A stretch of DNA of 64,000 nt from an uncultured Lachnospiraceae bacterium (GTDB lineage: Bacteria; Bacillota; Clostridia; Lachnospirales; Lachnospiraceae): the NCBI GenBank assembly GCA_947624875.1, contig CANQMA010000002.1, positions 26,473-90,472 of the forward strand, written 5' to 3'. The notes under the pieces were generated by a model. It did no database searches. It was given only the letters and a program-made list of their open reading frames with translations, and was not told where the DNA came from. Below, in pieces: positions 7,473-15,888 of the stretch. Positions within the stretch are counted from its first letter, which is position 1. Every line of letters starts with the position of its first letter. The position numbers and the translations under genes were made by a program.

Positions 7473-10073
7473 ATGATTTTCAAAAAGAAAATAAAATATC
7501 GATATATTAAAAAAACAAAGGGTATCATATCTATTTTTTTGTGTCTCATTTTAACTCCATGTCTGACATTAGTGAGTTCATTAATTGAATATAGCAGATA
7601 TCAAAATGCAGTCCAAACGACAAAAGAAGTGGTAAGTGTTTCTACAACTTCAACGTTATCGAATTATGATCAATATGTTAATAACCGCTTTGGACTGATG
7701 TCGGTATCTCAGGATATGAATATTGATACGACATTTAAAAAATATAATCAAAATAATGTGAGATTAATGGGGGAAGCAGTCGATTTAGATTTAAATGATA
7801 CAAATGCATCAGGAGCAGCGCCGCTGTCAGACCGGGGAATTATGCGCCAGCAGATAGTCGATTTTGGAGAGACTACTGTTCTTGCACATAGCGCTTTAAA
7901 AGACCTGAATATAGAAGATATTATAAAGCGGTTAGAAGATTCAAAAATAATAACAAACTTAGATAAAATTACTTCAAGTACAGCTGATTTGACCGGTGCA
8001 GTAAAGGATTTGGTAGAAGAAGGGGAGACTTTTGTAAAAAAAATTAAAGATGTTGAGACAAAACTGAACGATGTTTCGACTAAAGAAAAAGATTTTGTCA
8101 AAAAGGTTCACAGTCTTTTACAGACAATCAAAAAAAGTAAAAATGATCTATCAATAGAGTATGAAAAAGATACACAAGTAGTGAACATTCAATATACTGG
8201 CGATGAACAGATAAAATCTCTAAATGACTATATTTATAGTTTATATGCAAAAAAAATTGACGAATTAATCACAGCGGGCATTGCATTAAAGAAAAGTTTA
8301 AATAGTGCATCCAGCGCAATTAATTCTTTAAGTAGTGCTTACGACAACCTAAAAGAGAAAGTGGACACTGCAAAAGATAAACTGAATAGTTTAACAAATT
8401 TATCTGAAGGTGATGGGAACAAAACGGAATCAGAAAAAAATGTCATGCAGTCTGTTGAAAAAGGAAGTGACGTCTTAAAAAAAATTGTTGAGGAGATTTC
8501 AAAAACTGTACAGGAACAGGGAGAAAAATTAAAAGAAGATACAATTAAAAATATTAAAGATGCAATTTCAGATACGATTGAACGAATCAAGACGGATGTG
8601 GGAATTGGTGGCGCGATTAATAAATTAAAAAATCTGTCGGTAGATGGGAAAATCAAAGTTATCAAAAATCTTCTTAAAGGTGACTTTAAGGGAACCATTT
8701 CCTCATTTCTTCCAGAGGGTTTTGCCAGTTTTAACAGCGCTGTAAAGACGGTGACGAAAGCAGTAAACGATGCAATTACAAAGGCAGCGGGTGATTTCAA
8801 AACCAAAGCCGAGTCTTCAATTAAGAATGGATTGAAGGAGCTGTTAGAGACGGTACAAAAGTTGTTTCATTTAGACGTCTGTTTTAATGGAAACCTGAAT
8901 GCTGTGCTCAGCGATGGTTGCTTCAGCCAATTAATCGGTGAAGAAAGCCCAAACCCATATGTCACAATGCTAAACGGAGTTAGCGGAATATTTTCCAATA
9001 CTAAAGATTTTATAGAATCAATGGGAAGTTTTAAGTTTGTAGAAGCACTAAAGGCAATAAAAAAAGTATATGACTCCATCAGTACTGTATTGAAAGCCAT
9101 GGGACAATTTATCAGAGATACTGTAAGTAATATATCCAGATTATTTGGCTATATTACTGGGGATATTGGGGCATTATACGAAGATTATATCATTGATGCT
9201 TATGCAGTACATAATTTTCCAAATCGACTCAACTATAATTCGGGAGCCTCTTTGACAACTTTTGATTTTAATAAAATTCCTTATTCAGGCGGTTCAAACA
9301 CTTCCATGTTGCCATCTTCCCTCTTGGGTATAAGCAGTTTATTTGACACACTAAGTGGAAAATCAGGAGAAGACAATATGTTTTGTGGCGCGGAATTAGA
9401 GTATATTCTTGCAGGAACAAAATCAGAAATCTGTAATCAGGCCATTTCATTTATGAACCTATACATGCTAAGACTGATTTTAGACCTTGTGCCAATTTTT
9501 ACTGACGAAGGAGTCAATGCAATGGCGGCTTCCGCAACCATTGCCGCATGGATTGTATACATTGCAGTTATTTTGGGTGAACCATTTTGCGATACAGTCA
9601 TTCTTGTCAATGGCGGAGAAAGTTACTTGTTTAAAGGTAAATGTTATCTATCACCTACCGGCATTGTCGATCTTGGAAAAGATATTGCGTCTCTGGCAAC
9701 AGAGAACGAAACAGTGAAAAATGAATTAACAAATTATTTTGGAAACTCATTACAAAGAAAAATGAATCAACTGGCGGGCGGAGGAACATTTACAGGGAAG
9801 GATGGCAGATTCAAAGCAGATTATCAAACACATATGCTGCTATCCTTGCTGCTCTCTGCAGATCCTGAAGATACATTGGTAAGAATAGCGAATATTATTC
9901 ATATGGAATCCAAACAGTATTATAAAAAAGACGGAAAGAGTTTTAGCATTAAGAAGGCATATACTGCAGTTAAGTCAAATACAGACGTTACATTTAATGC
10001 ATTCATAGATATTTTTAAATTTAATGGGTCTTCGATGTTTAATAAAACATTATTGGAGCAAAGAGGTTACTAA
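7473..10073 (+). CDS. Large TadG-like coiled-coil protein of the Tad locus
   Basis: The 866-residue protein has one N-terminal helix (GIISIFLCLILTPCLTLVSSLIEYS, about residues 18-42) in the position where TadG/TadE proteins carry theirs, then NAVQTTKEVVSVSTTSTLSN. Residues 130-460 are rich in Lys, Glu, Ser and Asp and have long helical stretches with likely coiled coil. A more hydrophobic, glycine-containing part follows (650-750, with IAAWIVYIAVILGEPFCDTV). Large proteins of this type (I believe grouped as DUF5702) accompany tad genes in Clostridia and probably sit outside the membrane. No Glu follows the possible processing Gly18. Function is unknown. Confidence 0.68.
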   Translation: MIFKKKIKYRYIKKTKGIISIFLCLILTPCLTLVSSLIEYSRYQNAVQTTKEVVSVSTTSTLSNYDQYVNNRFGLMSVSQDMNIDTTFKKYNQNNVRLMGEAVDLDLNDTNASGAAPLSDRGIMRQQIVDFGETTVLAHSALKDLNIEDIIKRLEDSKIITNLDKITSSTADLTGAVKDLVEEGETFVKKIKDVETKLNDVSTKEKDFVKKVHSLLQTIKKSKNDLSIEYEKDTQVVNIQYTGDEQIKSLNDYIYSLYAKKIDELITAGIALKKSLNSASSAINSLSSAYDNLKEKVDTAKDKLNSLTNLSEGDGNKTESEKNVMQSVEKGSDVLKKIVEEISKTVQEQGEKLKEDTIKNIKDAISDTIERIKTDVGIGGAINKLKNLSVDGKIKVIKNLLKGDFKGTISSFLPEGFASFNSAVKTVTKAVNDAITKAAGDFKTKAESSIKNGLKELLETVQKLFHLDVCFNGNLNAVLSDGCFSQLIGEESPNPYVTMLNGVSGIFSNTKDFIESMGSFKFVEALKAIKKVYDSISTVLKAMGQFIRDTVSNISRLFGYITGDIGALYEDYIIDAYAVHNFPNRLNYNSGASLTTFDFNKIPYSGGSNTSMLPSSLLGISSLFDTLSGKSGEDNMFCGAELEYILAGTKSEICNQAISFMNLYMLRLILDLVPIFTDEGVNAMAASATIAAWIVYIAVILGEPFCDTVILVNGGESYLFKGKCYLSPTGIVDLGKDIASLATENETVKNELTNYFGNSLQRKMNQLAGGGTFTGKDGRFKADYQTHMLLSLLLSADPEDTLVRIANIIHMESKQYYKKDGKSFSIKKAYTAVKSNTDVTFNAFIDIFKFNGSSMFNKTLLEQRGY

Positions 10074-10646
10074 ATGAATAATAAAAGGAGCATTACCGTG
10101 AAAAAAAATGAAAGAGGTTCCGTAACATTAGAAGCTAGTTTAGTTTTGCCGATATTTATTTTCATTTTTCTATTTTGTTATGGAATCCTGATGATGTTTT
10201 CCGGTCAGCAACTAATATCACATGCTCTTTTGCAGAGCGCCGAGAGTTTGTCATTGGATTCATTTGCATCAGAAAAAATTGGAGATACAGGTTTGGAAAG
10301 TGCAAAAAGTGCAGTAAATATGTTGTATGAAAGCATTATAAGCAATTCCGAAAACAAAGAATATTTTTCATCTAATGAGAAATGGTATAGCGGTGCGGAT
10401 GTTAGCGAGGAAGCAAAAAAAAGATTTTTGGGATATTTTTCCGGCGGAGACGAATCAAAAGCTGCATCGGTTCTTTCGATTGTAGGAATTAATGACGGAT
10501 GGAGCGGGATGACATTTCATGACAGTTATATAACAGATGATGGAGATCTTCATGTCATAGTAAACTACGAACAAAAATTTTTATTTGATTTTGGTGGATT
10601 GACAGTTTTTGATAGGAAAATGGAAGTCATTGCACATATGTGGTAG
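10074..10646 (+). CDS. tadE: TadE-family pseudopilin
   Basis: The 190-residue protein carries the clearest pseudopilin signature of the operon: Gly15 followed by SVTLEASLVLPIFIFIFLFC, with Glu at +5 and the TadE-like ASLVLP start of the helix. A mature periplasmic-side domain of about 150 residues follows. Two starts are possible. The ATG at 10074 directly abuts the upstream stop and has GAGG seven bases away. The GTG at 10098 has a full AAGGAG with seven-base spacing and would give the shorter leader usual for the family. TadE proteins are minor pilins required for Tad assembly. The 3' end overlaps nothing once the next gene's start is placed at 10660. Confidence 0.85.
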   Translation: MNNKRSITVKKNERGSVTLEASLVLPIFIFIFLFCYGILMMFSGQQLISHALLQSAESLSLDSFASEKIGDTGLESAKSAVNMLYESIISNSENKEYFSSNEKWYSGADVSEEAKKRFLGYFSGGDESKAASVLSIVGINDGWSGMTFHDSYITDDGDLHVIVNYEQKFLFDFGGLTVFDRKMEVIAHMW

Positions 10647-10659
10647 AGGAAAGAACATA

Positions 10660-12303
10660 ATGAATAAAGATAAATTTTACATTGAAAATCAGGGAATATA
10701 TACATATTTAACATATCAGTTATCCATCAATGACGATGTGGACACGATGGGACTTGGGATGATTACAAACAATCAGATCAATGGAATTGCCCCGGTCATA
10801 TATACACAGATGGATCAGGATATTTTTCTGAAATACAATATTTCGGCAAGGGTATCTGTCAGTGACTTTTTTTCCGGCATGGTCAATCGAAAAAGACTGC
10901 TGGGTGTTTTTGCAAGTATTATGGATGCCATTATATCTGCTGAAGAATACATGATTGACTATGGGAACCTTCTTTTTGATTTAGATTACATCTATGTAGA
11001 CGTCAGCACAAATAAAGCGGAAATGATATGTGTTCCCATTATGAATAAAGAAATAGAAGGGGTAGACTTAGAACTTTTCTTTAAAAATATCATGTTTTCT
11101 ACACAGTTTGATCAGACAGAAAATAGTGATTATGTTGCAAAAATCATGAATTATTTGAACAGTTCACCAACGTTAAACCCGGTTGAATTTAAATTGATGA
11201 TCAATCAATTGCAGAATGAGCATGGGAAAAATAATTTCAATCAGTCAGCGGCGCGCCGGCAGACAGCGCAAGTTGAAACAGGAACAAGACCACAGAAAGC
11301 AGAATCCGTCCCGCCAACACCGGCTTCTGCAAGCCCGGTGAATACACAGCCAGCGCAGGCAAACAGTCATAAACAACTGACTCCGCAGATGAAACCAGAG
11401 TTTCAGGGAAATGTGAACCCTGAGGTTAATTCGCAGATAGACGAAATACAGAACAAGGGAAAAAAGAAAAATAAAAACAAAAAGAAGCAAACGGTAATCA
11501 GTGAAAACGTACCTATTTCAAATATAAATGTGCCAAATCAAGAAACAACACGGCAAAGCGTGGAAAACATACAGAATAATCACGAAAAACGGATGTCATG
11601 GTTTTATCTGATGCAGCATTACAATAAGGAAAATGCAGCAATATATAAAGCACAGAAGGCAAATAAGAAAGCGGGAATAGTTCCGCCGCAGGCAAATGGG
11701 ATTCCATCAAAAATGCCGGACAGTTATCAAACAATGAACAAGGTTCCGGTGAAGACACCGCCATTACAAAAACCGGATATCGGAATGAATATGCCCGGGC
11801 GCGGTATGGATGCTGTTCAAAGAACTGAGAAAGATTCTATGGTGAATTCCGCCATGGATAGAAATGTAATCAATGTTCAGGGAGCGCAGCAGGAACATAC
11901 ACTCGGACAGACAAAAGCTAATTTCGGAGAGACAGTTGTGTTGAATCAGGGAATGTCTAATGCGGGAGAGACAACTGTTTTAGGCGCCGGAGTACAGCAG
12001 ATGGAAATTGTTCCGTTTTTAATCCGTTCCAAAAATAATGAAAAGATACTACTGAATAAGCCGGTATTTCGTATCGGTAAAGAAAAAAGTTATGTGGATT
12101 ATTTTGTGAGCGATAATCCGGCGGTTAGCAGAAGCCATGCCAATATCATCACAAGAGAAAAAGACTATTTTATCATTGACACAAATTCTAAAAACCATAC
12201 TTATGTGAATGGAAACATGATTCAAAGCAATACAGAAGTAAAAATTACACATGGAACGAAAATCCGGCTTGCAAATGAGGATTTTATATTTAACCTTTAT
12301 TAA
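10660..12303 (+). CDS. FHA-domain phosphothreonine-binding protein
   Basis: The start is set at ATG 10660, behind GAGGAAAG; an in-frame ATG at 10609 lies inside tadE. The 547-residue protein has three parts. Residues 1-190 form a folded domain (I believe DUF6382). Residues 195-445 are a Pro/Gln/Asn/Lys-rich linker. Residues 450-547 are an FHA domain with the core motifs FRIGKE, SRSH and NHTYVNG, which bind phosphothreonine peptides. The linker ends with two motifs, GETVVL (Thr425) and GETTVL (Thr438), that resemble FHA ligands. It precedes the phosphatase and kinase genes and is the likely reader of kinase signalling in this operon. Confidence 0.9.
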   Translation: MNKDKFYIENQGIYTYLTYQLSINDDVDTMGLGMITNNQINGIAPVIYTQMDQDIFLKYNISARVSVSDFFSGMVNRKRLLGVFASIMDAIISAEEYMIDYGNLLFDLDYIYVDVSTNKAEMICVPIMNKEIEGVDLELFFKNIMFSTQFDQTENSDYVAKIMNYLNSSPTLNPVEFKLMINQLQNEHGKNNFNQSAARRQTAQVETGTRPQKAESVPPTPASASPVNTQPAQANSHKQLTPQMKPEFQGNVNPEVNSQIDEIQNKGKKKNKNKKKQTVISENVPISNINVPNQETTRQSVENIQNNHEKRMSWFYLMQHYNKENAAIYKAQKANKKAGIVPPQANGIPSKMPDSYQTMNKVPVKTPPLQKPDIGMNMPGRGMDAVQRTEKDSMVNSAMDRNVINVQGAQQEHTLGQTKANFGETVVLNQGMSNAGETTVLGAGVQQMEIVPFLIRSKNNEKILLNKPVFRIGKEKSYVDYFVSDNPAVSRSHANIITREKDYFIIDTNSKNHTYVNGNMIQSNTEVKITHGTKIRLANEDFIFNLY

Positions 12304-12331
12304 CACCTGAGAAGAATTTGATGGAGAAAAA

Positions 12332-13099
12332 ATGAATTTTGTAATTTCAGCGACAACAGATATAGGAATAAGAAAAAAGACAAATCAGGACAGCCTGTCC
12401 GTGAAAACAATTCAGACAAATCAGGGAAGAATGGTTTTTGCAGTTCTCTGTGATGGGATGGGAGGATTGCAGCGGGGCGAGGTGGCAAGCGCCGCCCTGA
12501 TTCATGCTTTCAACCAGTGGGTTACAGAACAATTGCCTTCATTGTGTAATGCGCCGATAGAAGATTACATCATTCGGGAACAATGGATGGAGATTGCAGC
12601 CAAAATGAATGAAGAAATCAAACGGTATGGAAATTATCATCAGGTGCAGCTGGGAACAACACTGGTTGCAATATTGATTACTGAAAAAAGGTATTACATC
12701 ATCAATGTAGGAGATTCCAGAGCATATGAAATAAAAGATGAACTGATTCAATTGACGAAGGATCAGACTTTCGTAGAGCGAGAAGTTCAATTGGGGAATA
12801 TGACAAGAGAACAAGCTGAAAAAGACAGTAGAAAAAATGTCTTATTACAATGTGTCGGCGCATCTCCGGAAGTATATCCGGAAATGTTTTTTGGAGATAC
12901 AAAGCAAGATGCTGTATATATGCTCTGTTCAGACGGATTTAGACATGAAATCAGTACGGATGAAATATTCAATGGGTTCAAACCGGACAATCTATTAAAT
13001 GAGTTGGATATGGAACGCAATGCGCGTCGGTTAATTGATATAAACAAGCAGAGACAGGAAACAGATAATATTTCAGTGGTTCTGGTCAGAACCTTTTAG
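12332..13099 (+). CDS. PP2C-family Ser/Thr protein phosphatase
   Basis: The 255-residue soluble enzyme has the metal-binding aspartates of the PPM/PP2C fold: DIGIRKKTNQD near residues 10-20, LCDGMGG (Asp41), NVGDSRAY, CSDGFRHE (Asp201) and ETDNISVV (Asp245). Length matches PrpC/Stp-type phosphatases. It would remove phosphate from the substrates of the kinase encoded nine bases downstream. The preceding gene encodes the FHA reader. Catalytic function is well supported; substrates are inferred. Confidence 0.95.
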   Translation: MNFVISATTDIGIRKKTNQDSLSVKTIQTNQGRMVFAVLCDGMGGLQRGEVASAALIHAFNQWVTEQLPSLCNAPIEDYIIREQWMEIAAKMNEEIKRYGNYHQVQLGTTLVAILITEKRYYIINVGDSRAYEIKDELIQLTKDQTFVEREVQLGNMTREQAEKDSRKNVLLQCVGASPEVYPEMFFGDTKQDAVYMLCSDGFRHEISTDEIFNGFKPDNLLNELDMERNARRLIDINKQRQETDNISVVLVRTF

Positions 13100-13107
13100 G
13101 AGAGAAC

Positions 13108-14781
13108 ATGTTACAGATAGGTCAGTTAGTAGATGGAAAATATAAAATACTGAACAAAGTCGGACAAGGTGGGATGAGTGTTGTTTATCTTGCAATGAAT
13201 GAAAAAGCAAATAAACAATGGGCAATTAAGGAAGTCCGTAAAGACGGAGTAAAAGACTTTGAAGTGGTAAAGCAGGGTCTGGTAGTGGAAACCGATATGT
13301 TAAAAAGGTTAAGCCATCCAAGTCTTCCAAGTATTATAGATGTCATTGAGGATGAAGATACCTTCTTAATTGTCATGGATTATATTGAAGGAAATCCATT
13401 GAGCAAAATTCTCGAAGAGTACGGCGCGCAGCCACAGAAAAATGTGATTGAGTGGGCAAAACAACTTTGTGATGTGCTGGGATATCTTCACACCAGACAT
13501 CCGGCAATTATTTATCGGGATATGAAACCGGGTAATGTAATGTTAAAACCGGATGGAAAAGTCACCCTGATTGATTTTGGTACAGCAAGAGAATTTAAAG
13601 AAAAAAATCTGGCAGATACGACTTGTCTGGGCACGGTAGGGTACGCTGCTCCGGAACAGTTTGGTGGAATGGGACAGACGGATGCAAGAACAGATATTTA
13701 TTGTCTTGGGGCAACATTATATCATTTAGTTACCGGCATGAACCCATGCGAGCCGCCGTATGAAATAAAGCCAATTCGTTCAATTAATCCTATGCTGTCA
13801 AGTGGTTTGGAACGAATTATTTTGAAATGTACACAACGCAATCCGGAAGACCGGTATCAGTCCTGCGCGGAGTTAATGTATGCTCTGGAGCATTATGAGG
13901 AAATTGATGATATTTACCGGAGACGTCAGGTTAAAAAAATTGCGGCATTTGCGATATCCTCCATACTGACAATCGGCTGCGGTATAACATCCGCATGGGG
14001 ATATACATCTGCTGAAAAAAAGAAAAGTGAAAACTATTTTGAAATTTTGAAAACTGCTGATTCTGCAGAAGATTATTACGATGCAATTCTGACAGACCCT
14101 GTGAAAAAAGACGCCTATATTCAACTGAATGATTTTCTGATAGAGGATTATGTTTTGACTTCCGACGAGGGACAGAAGTTAAAGCAGTTACAGATCGGGT
14201 TGGACCAAAAGAATAACAGAGGGTTTTCAGAGCGCGTGGATGTATTTAATGAATTTAGGGAAAGTAACAGAGATGATTACATAGATGTTTGCTATGCCAT
14301 TGGAGAGAGTTTTCTGTTTTCTTATGATGTCAGTGTGGATATGGACCGGTATGTAAATGCAGCCAGTTGGTTTGAATCTGCAAAAGAAAAATATCCTATT
14401 ACAGATATTTACTGTGATATGGCGGATTGTTTGGAAGCAATCAATCAATATGGAAACGCAAAAGTGAAACAGACAGAAAAAATGTATGAGCAGTATAAAG
14501 TGCTGTGGGAACAGATAAAAAAACTGGAACAGAAGACAGAACAATCGGATGGAATTGATTCAAAAATACAGGTTTGGAATGAAATCAATAACATAATAAA
14601 TCATAATATTATGCAATTTTTAGATATTACAGATTTAGATCAGATTAAGGCTTTGTTAGAACAAATAGATCAACGAGCAGAGACGGTTAATGAATCTGTA
14701 GTGCAGGAAGATATTAAAAATCTGAGAAAGTCTATTTCAGAATCCATTAAGAAAATTAATTCGGCAGAAGAGATTTCATAA
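13108..14781 (+). CDS. Transmembrane Ser/Thr protein kinase (Hanks type, no PASTA domains)
   Basis: The 557-residue kinase has the glycine loop VGQGGMSVVYLA (residues 18-29), catalytic Lys41 in WAIKEV, catalytic loop YRDMKPGN with Asp138, DFG at 156-158, and the activation segment LADTTCLGTVGYAAPEQFGG. A transmembrane helix lies at about 277-298. The external 260 residues are helical and TPR-like, not PASTA repeats. PASTA kinases sense muropeptides in the division cluster; this one probably senses something linked to the pilus. The catalytic loop has Tyr instead of the usual His. It forms a writer-eraser-reader set with the two genes upstream. Confidence 0.95.
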   Translation: MLQIGQLVDGKYKILNKVGQGGMSVVYLAMNEKANKQWAIKEVRKDGVKDFEVVKQGLVVETDMLKRLSHPSLPSIIDVIEDEDTFLIVMDYIEGNPLSKILEEYGAQPQKNVIEWAKQLCDVLGYLHTRHPAIIYRDMKPGNVMLKPDGKVTLIDFGTAREFKEKNLADTTCLGTVGYAAPEQFGGMGQTDARTDIYCLGATLYHLVTGMNPCEPPYEIKPIRSINPMLSSGLERIILKCTQRNPEDRYQSCAELMYALEHYEEIDDIYRRRQVKKIAAFAISSILTIGCGITSAWGYTSAEKKKSENYFEILKTADSAEDYYDAILTDPVKKDAYIQLNDFLIEDYVLTSDEGQKLKQLQIGLDQKNNRGFSERVDVFNEFRESNRDDYIDVCYAIGESFLFSYDVSVDMDRYVNAASWFESAKEKYPITDIYCDMADCLEAINQYGNAKVKQTEKMYEQYKVLWEQIKKLEQKTEQSDGIDSKIQVWNEINNIINHNIMQFLDITDLDQIKALLEQIDQRAETVNESVVQEDIKNLRKSISESIKKINSAEEIS

Positions 14782-14798
14782 ACAGAAAGGTAGTAGCC

Positions 14799-15329
14799 AT
14801 GACATATGATACATATCGATATATTTTCTTTGGCGCCGCAATTCTATGTGCAGTCATGCTGATTGTAACAGTTATATTATTTTTTGCCCTTCATATCCGA
14901 AAGGCGATCGGTGATTTAACTGGAAGCAATGCAAAAAGAGAAATTCAAAAGATTCGGCAGGAAAATGAGCAGACAGAAAATGCAAACAATCAAAAAAGAA
15001 CCGGGAACAGAAGAAAAGGAAAAGCAGCAGCAGAAAATTCCGACAGCCCTCCGGATTATTCAAGAAACATGAACACAGGGGTCGTTACTGCTAAAATTGC
15101 TACCCAAAATTTAAGCCCGGACCATGATACAATACCAGATTCAGACAATGAAACAGAAGTGTTATCAGACATTTCATTGGATGAAACAGCATTATTAAGC
15201 CAATTCGAGGAACAGGATGAGGCGGCATACAATGAGACCGTTCTTCTAAATCAGAATAATACCGGAACGGTTGTATTTGAGATTGAAAGAGATATTACCT
15301 TCATCCATACAGATGAAGTGATTTGGTAG
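14799..15329 (+). CDS. Single-pass membrane protein with a tail of FHA-ligand-like motifs
   Basis: No family was recognised for this 176-residue product. It has one N-terminal helix (about residues 8-31, IFFGAAILCAVMLIVTVILFFALH), a basic region, and an acidic low-complexity tail likely in the cytoplasm. The tail repeats the pattern [ND]-E-T-x-[VL]-L three times: NETEVL (Thr119), DETALL (Thr130) and NETVLL (Thr147). The same pattern occurs twice in the linker of the FHA protein of this operon. This suggests a kinase substrate and docking platform for the FHA protein. That role is inference from the shared motif and gene order, 18 bp after the kinase. Confidence 0.7.
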   Translation: MTYDTYRYIFFGAAILCAVMLIVTVILFFALHIRKAIGDLTGSNAKREIQKIRQENEQTENANNQKRTGNRRKGKAAAENSDSPPDYSRNMNTGVVTAKIATQNLSPDHDTIPDSDNETEVLSDISLDETALLSQFEEQDEAAYNETVLLNQNNTGTVVFEIERDITFIHTDEVIW

Positions 15330-15339
15330 GAATTTTGCA

Positions 15340-15888
15340 ATGAGACCAAAAAACCTCAGAAATGGAAAGATGACAAAAAAACATTCTGGCGGACATTGGA
15401 GAGACTGTTTTTATCTGACAATTTCAATCATCTGTTTTTTTCTGTTATCCGTCAGCATTTTTTTAATGTATTTTAACAGAAATGATTGGAATTACACTAA
15501 TAAGACAGCTGGCATATTATTTTGGGCTGCTCTAATTGGTGGAGGACTTGCACAATTTATATTATGGCTGAGTTACAAAAAATGGATGCGGAAAAACAAG
15601 ATTCGAAGAAAGAAAAAAAGAAAAGCAGGCGTTAGGTGCTTTTTTTCAGATAGGAATGCAGCCATTGCAGATATCATAATGTTTGCAATGATAATCGCTG
15701 TAGTGATTGTTTTTTTAACAGCAGGAGAATTTGAGCGGTATATTGTGCTTTCATTGTTTATATTTTCTTTCTGCATGCATTGTATTTTAAACGGAAAACT
15801 CTATTATCATGCGTTAAATCAAGATAACATTTTAAATAGACTATGGGAAAAAAGGAGAGATTCAGAAAATGAAAGGATTGAAAAGTAA
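15340..15888 (+). CDS. Four-helix membrane protein of unknown function
   Basis: The 182-residue protein has four hydrophobic segments (about residues 23-45, 56-80, 109-128 and 132-152) and a very basic loop (KKWMRKNKIRRKKKRKAG) between helices two and three. No family was recognised. A second ATG at 15370 is a possible start. The last 20 bp overlap the start of the giant Ig-repeat gene, and that gene's AAGGAGAG ribosome site lies inside this reading frame, so the two are probably translationally coupled. It may assist export or anchoring of the giant protein, but only the overlap supports this. Confidence 0.7.
   Translation: MRPKNLRNGKMTKKHSGGHWRDCFYLTISIICFFLLSVSIFLMYFNRNDWNYTNKTAGILFWAALIGGGLAQFILWLSYKKWMRKNKIRRKKKRKAGVRCFFSDRNAAIADIIMFAMIIAVVIVFLTAGEFERYIVLSLFIFSFCMHCILNGKLYYHALNQDNILNRLWEKRRDSENERIEK

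Noticed and set aside
8339..8806. A 155-residue minus-strand reading frame inside the 866-residue protein gene
   Set aside because: It mirrors the Lys/Ser/Asp-rich plus-strand coding, has no ribosome site and lies opposite a well-supported gene.
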